Assembly: GCF_963678635.1 (NCBI RefSeq)
Contig: NC_087064.1
Location: 16,919,802-16,983,801, forward strand
Reading direction: 5' to 3'
Origin: Symsagittifera roscoffensis
Lineage: Eukaryota > Xenacoelomorpha > Acoela > Convolutidae
DNA length: 64,000 nucleotides
Under the pieces are notes generated by a model that searched no databases, was not told the DNA's origin, and saw only the letters and a list, made by a program, of their open reading frames with translations. Position numbers and translations under genes: made by a program. Below, piece after piece: positions 12,601-24,600 of the stretch (positions within the stretch are counted from its first letter, which is position 1; each line of letters starts with the position of its first letter).

Positions 12601-15600
12601 AGCAGGGTCTGAATAAGAGTTGACATGTCTTCTTTGTTGGAGTTGATAGTGAAAGCGTCAAGAGGCGTGTCATCGTGGTAAATAGAAACATTAAATTGAC
12701 TGTCATCTTGAGCAACAATGCTGGGTAAAATGAACGACAGATTGCAAGTTGAGTTCTTCAAAGCCTTTACATCATCGCAGGTCTCAACGGGCTCGGTTGT
12801 TTCTATGGCAACAAATAAGACTACTGAGAGCAAAAAAGAAGCACCAAATTTAAGTTTCCGCTCCACTGATTAAAAAAGCCTAAATGTTTTCCGCCGTACC
12901 TTTTAACAGAGAGATTTAAAAATATCTTATTGGTCATAAAAGTTGAAATTTAACACCCCAAAGAATAGACGAATGCTGAATATTACCAGTTACATCCCAA
13001 ACAAAAGAAACTCAGAAACCAAAAACTTTACGAGGTATTAAAACAATTCGTTTTTTGACGTCAAACGAGAGCCGGTAAAAGTTTTCACTAAAAACAATTG
13101 TGTTTTTTTCCAACCAAACCATGAAAAATACGAAGAGTGTCAACTGCTTGCAGTAAAATGAAACAACGTTTCTGGGCTTACCAGTTTCAAAAGTAGCAAC
13201 AAGAGAATGCTTTTTGAAGCCATCTTTGTCGGACAAAGCAATAGCGACAATGGGAAGCTCTTCTAGCTGCAATAGACAGTCAGTATTCACATTGAATGAA
13301 CACGTGATCAAAGAAGTCTCCGACTCCTCGTCAACTTCCGAGCAATTCCAATCAGCCAAACTGAGTAATGACTCATCACAACCAGTGACATTTGCAACAA
13401 CATCAAAAGTTTCCTTGTCGGCAGCGAATGGAACGGCAAAAGAAACTTGAATTTCAGTACTTTCTTCAGTCAGCAGCACTGTTTGTTCTGACTCACTGAT
13501 TTCTGGCTCCACTACAAAACGATTTTAATTAGAATCATCAAAATCTTTCCGTCACTAGCAAGTGAAAGTCATCAACTTGTTTGAATATACTCGAAGTAGA
13601 AGCTAACTGGACTGGATGTAGTGAAAAGAATATAAGAAGTGCACAGAAAATAGGAGCATAAGAGGACTGGACGGATGCCCTTTAAGGAGTCAGATATCTC
13701 ACTGCTCAAAAATACGCTCAAGCCAAAAATTCGCTCCTTGGCACTATTGGCACTATTCTAAGACACCATTTTAACCGACCAGACCTGAAAATTTGCTAAG
13801 GGAGCATTTCGTGCAAATTATATTGATACTGAGGTAGAACCGCTCGCCAAAAAAAACTCATCTTTATGCAAGGCCCCCATTTATTGAAGTTACTCGACCT
13901 ACTAATTGAACATCTGATAACTGAAAATAATTTAAATACTTGTTGCTTTTTTATACCAACCCACCAGCCGCTAAAAAAATCGACAATAAATTTTTTGCAT
14001 CTTGCTCGCTTGAATATTATTTTAGCTGCAGTAGCCACGTCTCCATCAAAATTCAACCAATTGTCTGTTCTGCTCCTTTTTATTTCAAATGGGCCTCTTT
14101 CAATAAAGATTTAACTCAAAATGCATAATTCCAACAGTAAAAAAGATGCAACAATGACTTTGCGAAGAGCTCAGAAGCAAAACCTGTCGAGCAACTAAAA
14201 TGAATGTTAACATATTACCTTTTCAAAAATGTTTTTAGCAAACATTTATTTGTAATTTTTAAAAAATATAAAATCCCTTAAACCTAATACGCCACAAAGA
14301 GTGAAATGTTTTACAACGATAAAGAATGTTAACAAAATTTTTCAGGACAATTTTTACCAAAAAAGTGTAGTAATTTTTTTTTTAGAAAATAAAACCTATC
14401 AAACATAAACAGCAAGAATATGAAAACAATTCTACGAGCACTCACCAACAGCAACTGCAATCTTGTGGGTGTACTTTTGCCGCTTGTACTCGACTGTGAT
14501 AGTGTAAAGCCCTTGATCACTAGATTGTACTTCATTCAGCAGTGATTGAATTAGAGTGGATTTGTCGTCTTCATTAGCATTGATAGAGAACGTTTCAATT
14601 CGTTTATCATCGTGGTGCACAGTAACTTCAATTTGATTGTTATCATCAACCACAAGATCGGGCAAAGTGAATGACAAATTGCAAGTTGAGTTTTTCAGTA
14701 CTGTCATTTCTTCACCGGTCTCAGTTGGCACCAATTTTTCTACAGCAAATCGAAAATTTGAAACAGCTAAACACCATACAAAATATTTGACTACGTTTTA
14801 CAACCAATTGACCAAAAACTGGCTCAAAAACTTTTTGTTTGAATAATCCCTAAATGCCAGTAAGTCATTAATTTAGGATAATTTTTTTCAGAAAACATTA
14901 AAACTATCAAGTTTCTTTGTAAACTTATTTGATTTAACAGGACCAAATAACTGAATATATGTTGTATCTTACCAGTTTCGAATTTCACAACAAGAGAATG
15001 CTTTTTAAAGCCATCTTTGTCGGACAAAGCAAGAGCGACAATGGGAAGCTCTTCTAGCTGCAATAGACAGTCAGTATTCACATTGAATGAACACGTGATC
15101 AAAGAAGTCTCCGACTCCTCGTCAACTTCTGAGCAATTCCAATCAGCCAAACTGAGTAATGACTCATGACAACCAGTGACATTTGCAACAACATCAAAAG
15201 TTTTCTTGTCGGCAGCGAATGGAACGGCAAAAGAAACTTGAATTTCAGTATTTTCTTCAGTCAGCAGCACTGTTTTCTCTGACTCACTGATTTCTGGCTC
15301 CACTGCAAAAAAAAAGTTAATTAGAATGATGAAAAAAGTTATTAGCACCCTTATCCTTGATCGTTTTCAAAGTTTTTATCCCAAAAAGTCAGAACGAAGC
15401 TTTATGTCAGAGGCAAGTGAAAGCCATCAAATTGTTAGAAAAATTATTCGGATTAACAGCGGGCTTGAAGGGCAGAGTAAACGGATGCCCACTGAAATAT
15501 TTAAAAAAATCACAAACCAAAATTTTTTTCATTTGCCATCCATTTCAACCGACCAACAAACCATTAGAACTTTCAAAGCGCTAATTTTTTTTACAAAAAT

Positions 15601-18600
15601 GAACTAAAATTGAGGAAGTGCCGCGAAACAAAAACAATTTTGTACAAGGTCTCAAGATTTTGAAGTTAACAGACCGAACAATTGTTTTATCTGGACACCG
15701 GAAAACACTGGAAAAAAATTTTCCTTTTAAAAACTCAGCTGTTCAATTAAAAAATTGTAGATTTTTTAGCGACACATCAATCGTCAAAAAGCTGCAGTTG
15801 CCATGTCTTTATCAAAATTGAACCAATTGAGAGTTTTGTTATTTTATTTTATGTCATATTGGCTAGTTTCACTCAAGAGCGTTCCGTTGCAAACTAGTCA
15901 AAACAAAAACCTGTCGAGCAACGACAGTGAATGTTAACAAGATTTTTCAGGACAATTTTTACCAAAAATGTAGTAATTTTTTTTCAGAAAATAAAACCTA
16001 TCAAACATAATCAGCAAAAATATGAAAACAATTCTACGAGCACTCACCAACAGCAACTGCAATCTTGTGGATGTACTTTTGCCTCTTGTACTCGACAGTT
16101 ATAGTGTAAAGCCCCTCATCACTAGGTTCTACATTATTCAACAGTGCTTGAATTAGAGTAAGTTTCTCATCTTCATTCGCATTGATAGAGAACGTTTCAA
16201 TTGGCTTATCATCGTGGCACACTGTAACTTCAGCTTGATTGTTGCCTTCGTCCACAAGGTTTGGAAGCGTGAATGCCAAGTTGCATTTTGAATTTTTCAA
16301 AACTGTCAATCTTTCATTAGTCTCAATTGGCAGCGATGTTTCTAAAATGCATCAAAAATTTTAAATATGTGCACACCAAAAGCATTTCGTGTACTTGACA
16401 GCTAAATTTATTTGAAATTTTTTTGGGTAAAGAAATTCCCTGACTGCTCATAACAATTTTTCTCGAGAACTCTTTTTGAGAAACACTTTGAAAATTATCA
16501 GTCTTTTGCATAACTGCGCTTTTAGATTTCCAGGACTCAATAAAAGACCAAATTTTGTCTGTCTTACCGGCTTCGAACTTCACAGCGAGAGTATGCTTTT
16601 TGAAGCCATCTCTATCGGAAACGGTAACATCGACAACTGGAAGGTCTTCTAGTTTCAATACACGATCAGTGTCCACAATGAATGAGCAGGTGATCAAAGA
16701 AGTCTCCGACTCCTCATCGATTTCCGAGCAGTTCCAATCGCCCAAACTGAGCAATGACTCATCACAACCAGTGAAATTTGCAACAACTCCAAAAGTGTTG
16801 TTGTCGGCAGCAAATGGAACGGCAAAAGACACTTGAATATCAGTAGTTTCTTCAGTCAGGAGCAGCGTTTTCTCTGACTCGCTGAATTCTGGCTCCACTG
16901 CAACACATTTTTTAAATTAAATTGTAAGCAGTTTACTGGCACCTGTTTGCATTTATCGGTGTCTTAAGTGACAATTTTTAAACACAGAAGCGAAGCGGAG
17001 CGATACTTTACAAACATAAAAACATAAGTAAAAAAACTAGGTAAATAAAAGTTTTCGCATGTCTCAATATAACATAAATGAGGCCACTGTTGGAATTTGT
17101 TTTATAATTTCAAATATAGGACTTAGTCCAAAACTTTATCAACTAAAATAAGTGAAAAATGCAAAGTTTTGAGATATTGGGATTTTCTCAAGGAACTTAA
17201 CTTTATTTTAGAAAAAAATAGGTAGTCGCCGGGTCGGTAGAAAAATTATCGCAACCAGTTCTTGCGGCTGAACCCGTCATCTCAGATTTGATAGGACAAT
17301 TTTTTAAAACACAGAGGATAATTGATAGGATAATTTTGTCAAAACAGAGGCCAAGCTGAGCTTCGCACCAATTGAGATACAAATATGAAAGACTATGATT
17401 AAAATCAATAGGAAAAAAAATTTAAAAAAAAACTTCAAAAATCGTGGTTGTCAATAAAAATTTGCAATAAAAGCCGAAAAAACCCGAAAACAAATAGCCT
17501 GCATCAATAGCAACTTCTCAAGATTTTTCGGAATACTAAAGAACCGTGTTTCAACAAATAATAATTTCTCTGGAATTAAGCCAACAAGAATAAGCAGACC
17601 GAAAATCATTTAAATTAGCAGAAAACTTTATTTTTGCAAAAAAAAACAGGTCTCTACTGGAATCGAACTCCCGAGCTTCGCCGTCTTAAGTTTGGGAGTA
17701 AAAGCAACTTGGAAGAAACTTGGGGCTTCAAAAAGTGTGGGGCTTCGGGAATTAAGTCGACAAAAATAAACAGATGGACGATAGCCTGAAAATAAACAAA
17801 CAATTCTAGTTTGCAAAAAGAAGAATGCACCGGCCGGACTCGAACCGCCAGCCTTTGCGGTCTCAAGGAGTTCCGTTGGGTTACCTTTACTCCAGCGGCG
17901 CCTGAGAGTTGATTGAGCTTGAACTTATTATAAGCAAGAGGTAACAAAGCCGAAAAAATCTGAGAAAAAAAATTTTCAGAAGGAAAAAAATTCAAGAAAA
18001 ATCTTTTTGAACCGCAATATTTTGAACCGAAAAAAATAAATTGGAGCCTGAATAAACTTTGAGACGTTTTCAGTAAAAAAAAATCTATCGCGACCTATTA
18101 ACAACGTTCATCGAAAAAAACTGATATGGTCTCGAATTCCGACGTTTGATCCTTCGCGACATAGCCCTGCTCTTTACCACCACACCACTAGACCCACATT
18201 TTAATGAAAAATATTTTTATTAAAAAAGCGACCTATCAAATGATTAAAAAGATTCTTTTGAACTAGTTGTTAACCCAAAAAAAATTTATATTCCAGTTCA
18301 ATAACGCTTGCGAATCGCAAGCGTAAAAAGATTCTAAAAAATGGTAAGAAGTTCAACTTCACTTTCGATATCTGCAATTATTTTTTTGCTTAAAGTACGC
18401 CAAGGCCACTTCAGCAGATACAATTCCCAAAATCGGGTTTCTCGAATAACCACTTCACCTTAGAATTGGCAGCGTAGTTTTGGTTAATTTTTTTTTTCAC
18501 CAGGTAAAATTTTTTTCCGCTGGAAATCTTAAAAATAAATTCCACTTACGAAACTAGAAATTGTTCCCGTTTTTTTTTTGCAATCGCAAACTTTGAAAAA

Positions 18601-21600
18601 ACGCATTAAAAAAGAACTGAACGGTCGCTGCACTTTGAATAGTTTTTTTTGGGAAAGCTCATCTACTTACCGACAGCGACGGCAATCTTGTGGATGTAAG
18701 TTTGCCGTTTGTACTGAGCTGTGATAGTGTAAAGCCCTTCATCACTAGGTTGCACATCATTAAGCAGTGATTGAATTAGAGTCGACTTGTTTTCCTCATT
18801 TGCATTGATAGTGAACGTGTCAACTGGCTTGTCATCATGGTAGACATTAAATTTAATCTGACTGTCATCTTCAGCAACAACGTCGAGCAGCGTAAACGAT
18901 AAGTTGCAAGTTGAGTTTTTCATTGCCCTCACTTCTTCCATCGTTTCAACTGGCTCTGGAGTTTCTATAACAAAAATTTTAGCTGATTTAAAACCAATGG
19001 AGCTTTTCTTTTAATTGACATGGATACTGTATCAAGCGCTTCGATTTCCTTCTTTTGTTTCATTTCTTGGCTCTATTTTAATATCCTTTCTGCTGTTGCA
19101 AAGCGGTTATTCGTTAATAGGTTCTTAATTTGTTGATGTTTAACCGTTAGCTTACTACATTATGGGTGCATATTCATAACCCCAACCCTCACCCAAAGCC
19201 TAACACTAGCCAAGTACTATGAAGGAGAGCCCGTGCAAGGAATCCCATTTCATGCAAATTGGCTACGTACTCTTAAACTTTAAAAAAACATACAATTGAA
19301 AACAATTTTGATCTAACAAATTTGATTTTTTCATCTTTCCCACTATGGAAGCTCGGTGAAAACCGATTTTATACGATGAATGAATGAAAACCTTTGACAA
19401 ATGCTGAGACATCCGCACAAAATAAACCTTTTCAATTACTAAACCATCGCGATATCAAGAAGCAACAATTAGTAATCCCAGCGTCAAAATATATAAATGT
19501 AAAAAGATTAATGGACTTACGGATTTCAAAATTAGCAAGCAAAGAATGCTTTCTGACACCATCTCTGTCGGACAAAATAACATTGACAGATGGAAGTTGT
19601 TCCAAATCCAGGATTTGTCCAGAGTTCACGTGGAATGAACACGTGATCAGAGAAGTATCCGATTCCTCGTCCACTTCCGAGCAGTTCCAATCCGTCAAGC
19701 TTAGGAATGACTCATCACAACCAGAGACATTCACAGTAAGATCAAACGTTTCTTTATCAGCAGCGAAAGGAGTAGCAAATGAAACTTGAACTTCAGTTGT
19801 TTCTTCAGTCAGCAGCACGGTTTTTTCTGTCTCGGTGATTTTTGGTTCCACTAAAACATATTTTGAAAGATACTTGGAACATAAGATACAAAAGCGTTTG
19901 GATAAACACTACAAGAAGCAACTGCGACCATCCGCCATCTCAAATTGAATATTTTCCTATCAAGGCGTTTTAGCGATACGTTCAAAGACAAATTTGCACT
20001 AATAATTGTAGCAGTCAACTTTTTGGATAAATTTTCTAGTTTCCCAAAAATTTCAGTGGTGCGTTAACATTTTTTCGACGTGTTCACGAGTGAAACATTC
20101 AAGAGATAGATACATAAGCTGTTTTTTAACCTTAAGTCACTTACTTATAGAGAGAGAAATTTTGTGAATGAATTTTTGTCTCTTGTACTCGGCCGAAATA
20201 GTGTACAATCCCTCGTCGACATTATCAACTTCATTCAGCACTGTCTCGATGATTGTCGTATTGTTTTGCTGGTTCGCTTCCACGACGAAACTGTCCAGAG
20301 GTTGTTCGCCATGGTATACTGTAACCTTGACTCTGCTATCGTCTTCAGTTACAAGTACGGGTAAACTGTATGCCAGTTTACATGTTGAATGCTTAGCCAC
20401 TCGTTTTTCTTCACTTGATATAACCGGTTCGGGCACTTCTATAATAAAAACAAAATAAAAGTTACAAATGAGACCATCCTTTCGATCATTTTTAGAGCCT
20501 TCCTCAAAAACAAGCTTAATCTCGTCTTATGGTGCTCTCGCAAGTGACGTTTTTTGTATAAAATTTCTTAATTTGTAATTCCGTTCTTGTAATGACTTCA
20601 CTTGGAAACAATTTATTATGATTATTATTACCATTATTTTGATTATTATTATTATGATTATGATTATTATGATTATCAATAATATGACGATTATTATTAT
20701 GACTACTCTGATTATTATTACTATGATTATGATTATTATAAATCAAATTATTACTATTATTACTATGATTACTATCATAATGAATATTATGATTATAATT
20801 ATTATGATTATGATTATCATTATTATGATTATTATTATGATTATTATGATTATTATTATTATTATTATTATGGTTATTGTGATTTTTGTTCTGAGTATTA
20901 GTACAATTATTAAGATTAATCTGATTATGATTATCATTATTATTGTCTTACAAAAATTTGGGAGATTTCGGAAAATGAATTTGATTGATAACTGTTAGAA
21001 AATGTTCAATAAGTTCACCTTAAAAAACAAAATCATAACACCGAAAAAAAAATGTGCGTGAGCCAACAAAAATGAGGATGGAAACAATGATAAAATTACC
21101 GGTTTCGAAGTACGCGACCAAAGAGTGTTTCCTGAGCCCTTCTTTATCGGCAAGCGTCACTTCAAGTGTTGGTAAGCTGACCAAATCCAGCAAGCGCTCC
21201 GAATCCACATTGAACAAACACGTTATCAGCGAAGTGTTTGAATCTTCATCTATCATTGAGCAACTCCAGTCGGTCAAAGTGAGTAGTGACTCATCGCATC
21301 CTTTGACTTCAATGTTTGTCTTGAAATTTGTCTTGTCAGCCTCAAACGGCACAGAGAAGGACAATTCGACAGTTTTGCTTGCTTCAGACAAGACTACAGT
21401 CTTCTCCGATTCGCTAAATTTGGGTTCAACTAAAACGATTTTACATTTGAAAACAGCTCAGCAACTCTTTATTACTAATTTTTGAATCTAATGTTGGCTC
21501 TCCCAGATTGATTTTGATTATAAAACTTTTGATTAAATCGTGACTTCAATCGTGCTCTCTAAAACATCTAATGATGTCGCAATTCACAATGAATTGCTTA

Positions 21601-24600
21601 AGAATTATGAAAATATCAGACAAGGAAAAATTTAAAGACGTTTGCCAAAAAGGCCGTTGAGCTCTTGTTCGCTTTCTAAATCTGAAGATACCGTTTTTTT
21701 TCCAACATTTTAAGAACATAGAATTGGCTCCCTGTAAAACCATTGCTTGTTTTCAAACTTACCAACAGCTACAGCTATCTTGTGAATGTACTTCTGTCGT
21801 TTGTATTCCACAGAAATAGTGTACAAGCCTTCATCTTTGTTTTCAATTTCTTCAATTAGTTTTTGCACGAAAGTAGCGTTACTTTGTTCATCCTTGTTAA
21901 CCAGGAAGCTCTCAACCTGTTTGTCATCGTGGTAAACGGTAACTTGAACTTCATTTTCATCATCAACGAAACTAATGGGTAACTTGAAAGACAGATAACA
22001 AGGCGAGTCTTTCACTACTTTCAAATCCTCGCTAGTCAAAATCGGCTCTGCTATTTCTGAAAAAAAAATTATCTGAAGTAAAAATTAAAACAATTTAATT
22101 TTTGAAAAGGAGAACCAGTGCAATTACAATACAATTAAGTAATTGAAAGAGAATCCACATAGAGGCGCATAAGCTTATTTAGATACCCGATTTATTCTAT
22201 AGCAACAACCGCTTATTCAACTTTACTTTCAAGTATAAATTAAGAAGTCAAATTTTGATTTTTATTAGCAGCAAATTACGTACAGAATATTTGAGACAAG
22301 ACTCCGTATGTTTGATCAAATCTTTGAAATGAAAACTTACTGGTCTCAAATTGGGCGACCAGCAAATGTTTTTTCAATCCCTCTTTGTCAGCTAATGTCA
22401 GGTTCACGATTGGTAAATCTTTCAAATCCATTACTTTCGGACTGTCAACTTCGAACACACATGTGATCAAAGAAGTATCTGAGTCTTCGTCAACTTCGGA
22501 ATAGTTCCAGTCACTCAGACTAAGCAACGAATCGTCGCATCCAATAATTTCTACATCCGTTTTGAAGTTTTGCTTATCTGCGACGAACGGAACCGCAAAA
22601 GAAATTTCGATAGTGTTCTTTTCCTCAGTTAGCAAGACAGTCTTTTCGGATTCACTTACAACTGGTTCCACTGAAAAAAAGGGATAATAGACGCACAGGT
22701 ACAAAAATAAATGTATCTAAAACCATTTTTTTAAAATGGAAAAATGAAATATATTTAGCAAAAATAAAAAGCCGTTTTATGTAACCTAAACAAAATTTAA
22801 TTTTTAAAATCAAATTCTTTATTTTTTGCTTGTTTATTCTACCAAACTTTATAAATTTAAAAAGCAATTCCCTTGAGTTTTGACACGATTCGAGTATTTT
22901 TGACAAACATGAATACTTACCAACTGACACTCTAATTTTGTGAACATATTTTTGTCGTTTATATTCGACAGAAATACTGTAGATGCCTTCATCTTTGTTC
23001 TCAATCTCCTTCAGCAACACCTGTACAACTGACGAGTTTTTGTCACTGTCGGCTTCAATTGTGAAATTGTCAACTGGTTCGTCATCGTGATACACTCGAA
23101 TTTTCACGTCGCTGTCATTTGATACGACCATATTTGAAACTTTGAAGGACAAAGCACATTGTGAGCTCTTAAGCACAGTTTTTTCTTCATTGGTCACAAC
23201 GGGCACCGGTTCGCCTAAAACAGAATTTTTATTAATAAAACTATATTAGCAATTTGACTGATTTAACGCGCAATGTATAGTCCAGTTTTCAAAAAAAAAT
23301 GCACATTTATATATCGGAAAAATCCTGTATTTCGTTTTTTGTTCTGGAAGGGTGTGTTTCATCCTTAACACATGACTTTAAACCTGTTTTGGAAAATTAT
23401 GAATATAGAAAAAGTTTTAAGTTCCTTAAGAGAATTTAACTTACTGGCAAGAAGGTTGCAGACAAGCGAGTGTTTTCGGAAACCCTCCTTGTCCGAGAGA
23501 GTAACTTCAACCACCGGCAAGTTATCCAATTCAAGGACGCTATGCGAGTCCACGTTGAATACGCATTTCACCAACGAGATCTCCGAATCTTCATTCACTT
23601 CTGTGCAGTTCCATTCCTGAAGACTCAGTTGTGATTCATCGCAGCCTTTGACTTCAACATTTGTATCGAATGTTTCTTTGTCAACGATGAAGGGAACGGG
23701 GAACGTCACTTCAAAACAAGTGTTTTCTTCGCTCAATAACACAGTTTTCTCTGATTCCGTTAACTCAGGATCAACTGAAATTTAGGTTAAGTTTAGTTTT
23801 CAATGTTGTTGTTGTTTGTCAGAGGAGGCTTAGTTCTTGTCTGATCTGAGCCCAACAGTTCAAGAAAAAGAACAAATTATTTTTTTTAAATAAGAATTTT
23901 TGGATTTTTAGCGGACCACTCTACTCGCTATCGCTAATTGACACATTGGTTAGAAACTAAATTATTACCCAAGACATTGTGTTTACGGAATATATGCATA
24001 GCGTATAATTTTTTCCTTAACAAACTTTCTGAAATTAACTTTCATCAGTCATAACTTACCAACGGCGACTGAAATCTTGTGAACAAATTTCTGGTGTTTG
24101 TATTCCACTGCGATTGTGTATAATCCTTCATCTGCGTGTTCAATCTCATCAATGACCTTTTGTAACACCGCAACATTTTCGTCTTTCTTGACTTCGAATT
24201 CAAATTTGTCGACTGGTTTGTCATCGTGACTGACACTGACTTTGATTTGGCTTTCGTCTTCAATTTCCACATTTGACAGTGAGAAAGAAATCGGACATTG
24301 AGAATTTTTCAAAACTGTTAATTCTTCGCTCGTCACAACAGGTTCCGCTTCTTCTAAAAAGTTAGAAAAAAAAAATCGCTTCAGACAATTAAAAACTTTA
24401 TCAATCAAATTAAATGGTTCCAAAAAGCGCACCACTGGAATGCAAATTCACAACAAACAAAAATTGAGTGTTTATATAAGCGTATTTACCGAATAATTTT
24501 TGATAAGCCTATCATCGAACTTCTCCAGAATTGGAGGTTTTAATACGTACTAATTTCCAGGTGAGTTTCGTTTTCGTGTGTCGCGATTCCATCTTTGCTG

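Larger units (their letters stand above)
16898..18670. other. Intron between exons 45 and 46 (1773 bp)
   Basis: Rich in repeats: three tRNA-like units (listed separately), a 5' piece of the dispersed element near 17345, and a palindromic GCTTGCGAATCGCAAGC at about 18306-18322. No coding exon is visible. Confidence 0.65.

Noticed and set aside
12803-12866. Met plus hydrophobic run before exon 51 that looks like a signal peptide
   Set aside because: It lies upstream of a good acceptor (GCCATAG), in the intron. All sister exons start at the equivalent acceptor, so the resemblance is accidental.
17826-17901. Functional tRNA gene
   Set aside because: The T stem has a mismatch, the anticodon arm overlaps the D arm when folded by hand, and a similar unit lies 180 bp away. 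A SINE or pseudogene explains it better.
20516-20998. Long open frames on both strands over the ATT/ATG tract (Ile/Met-rich or Asn/His-rich proteins)
   Set aside because: They are the product of a trinucleotide microsatellite lacking stops. The composition is purely repetitive and lies within an intron.
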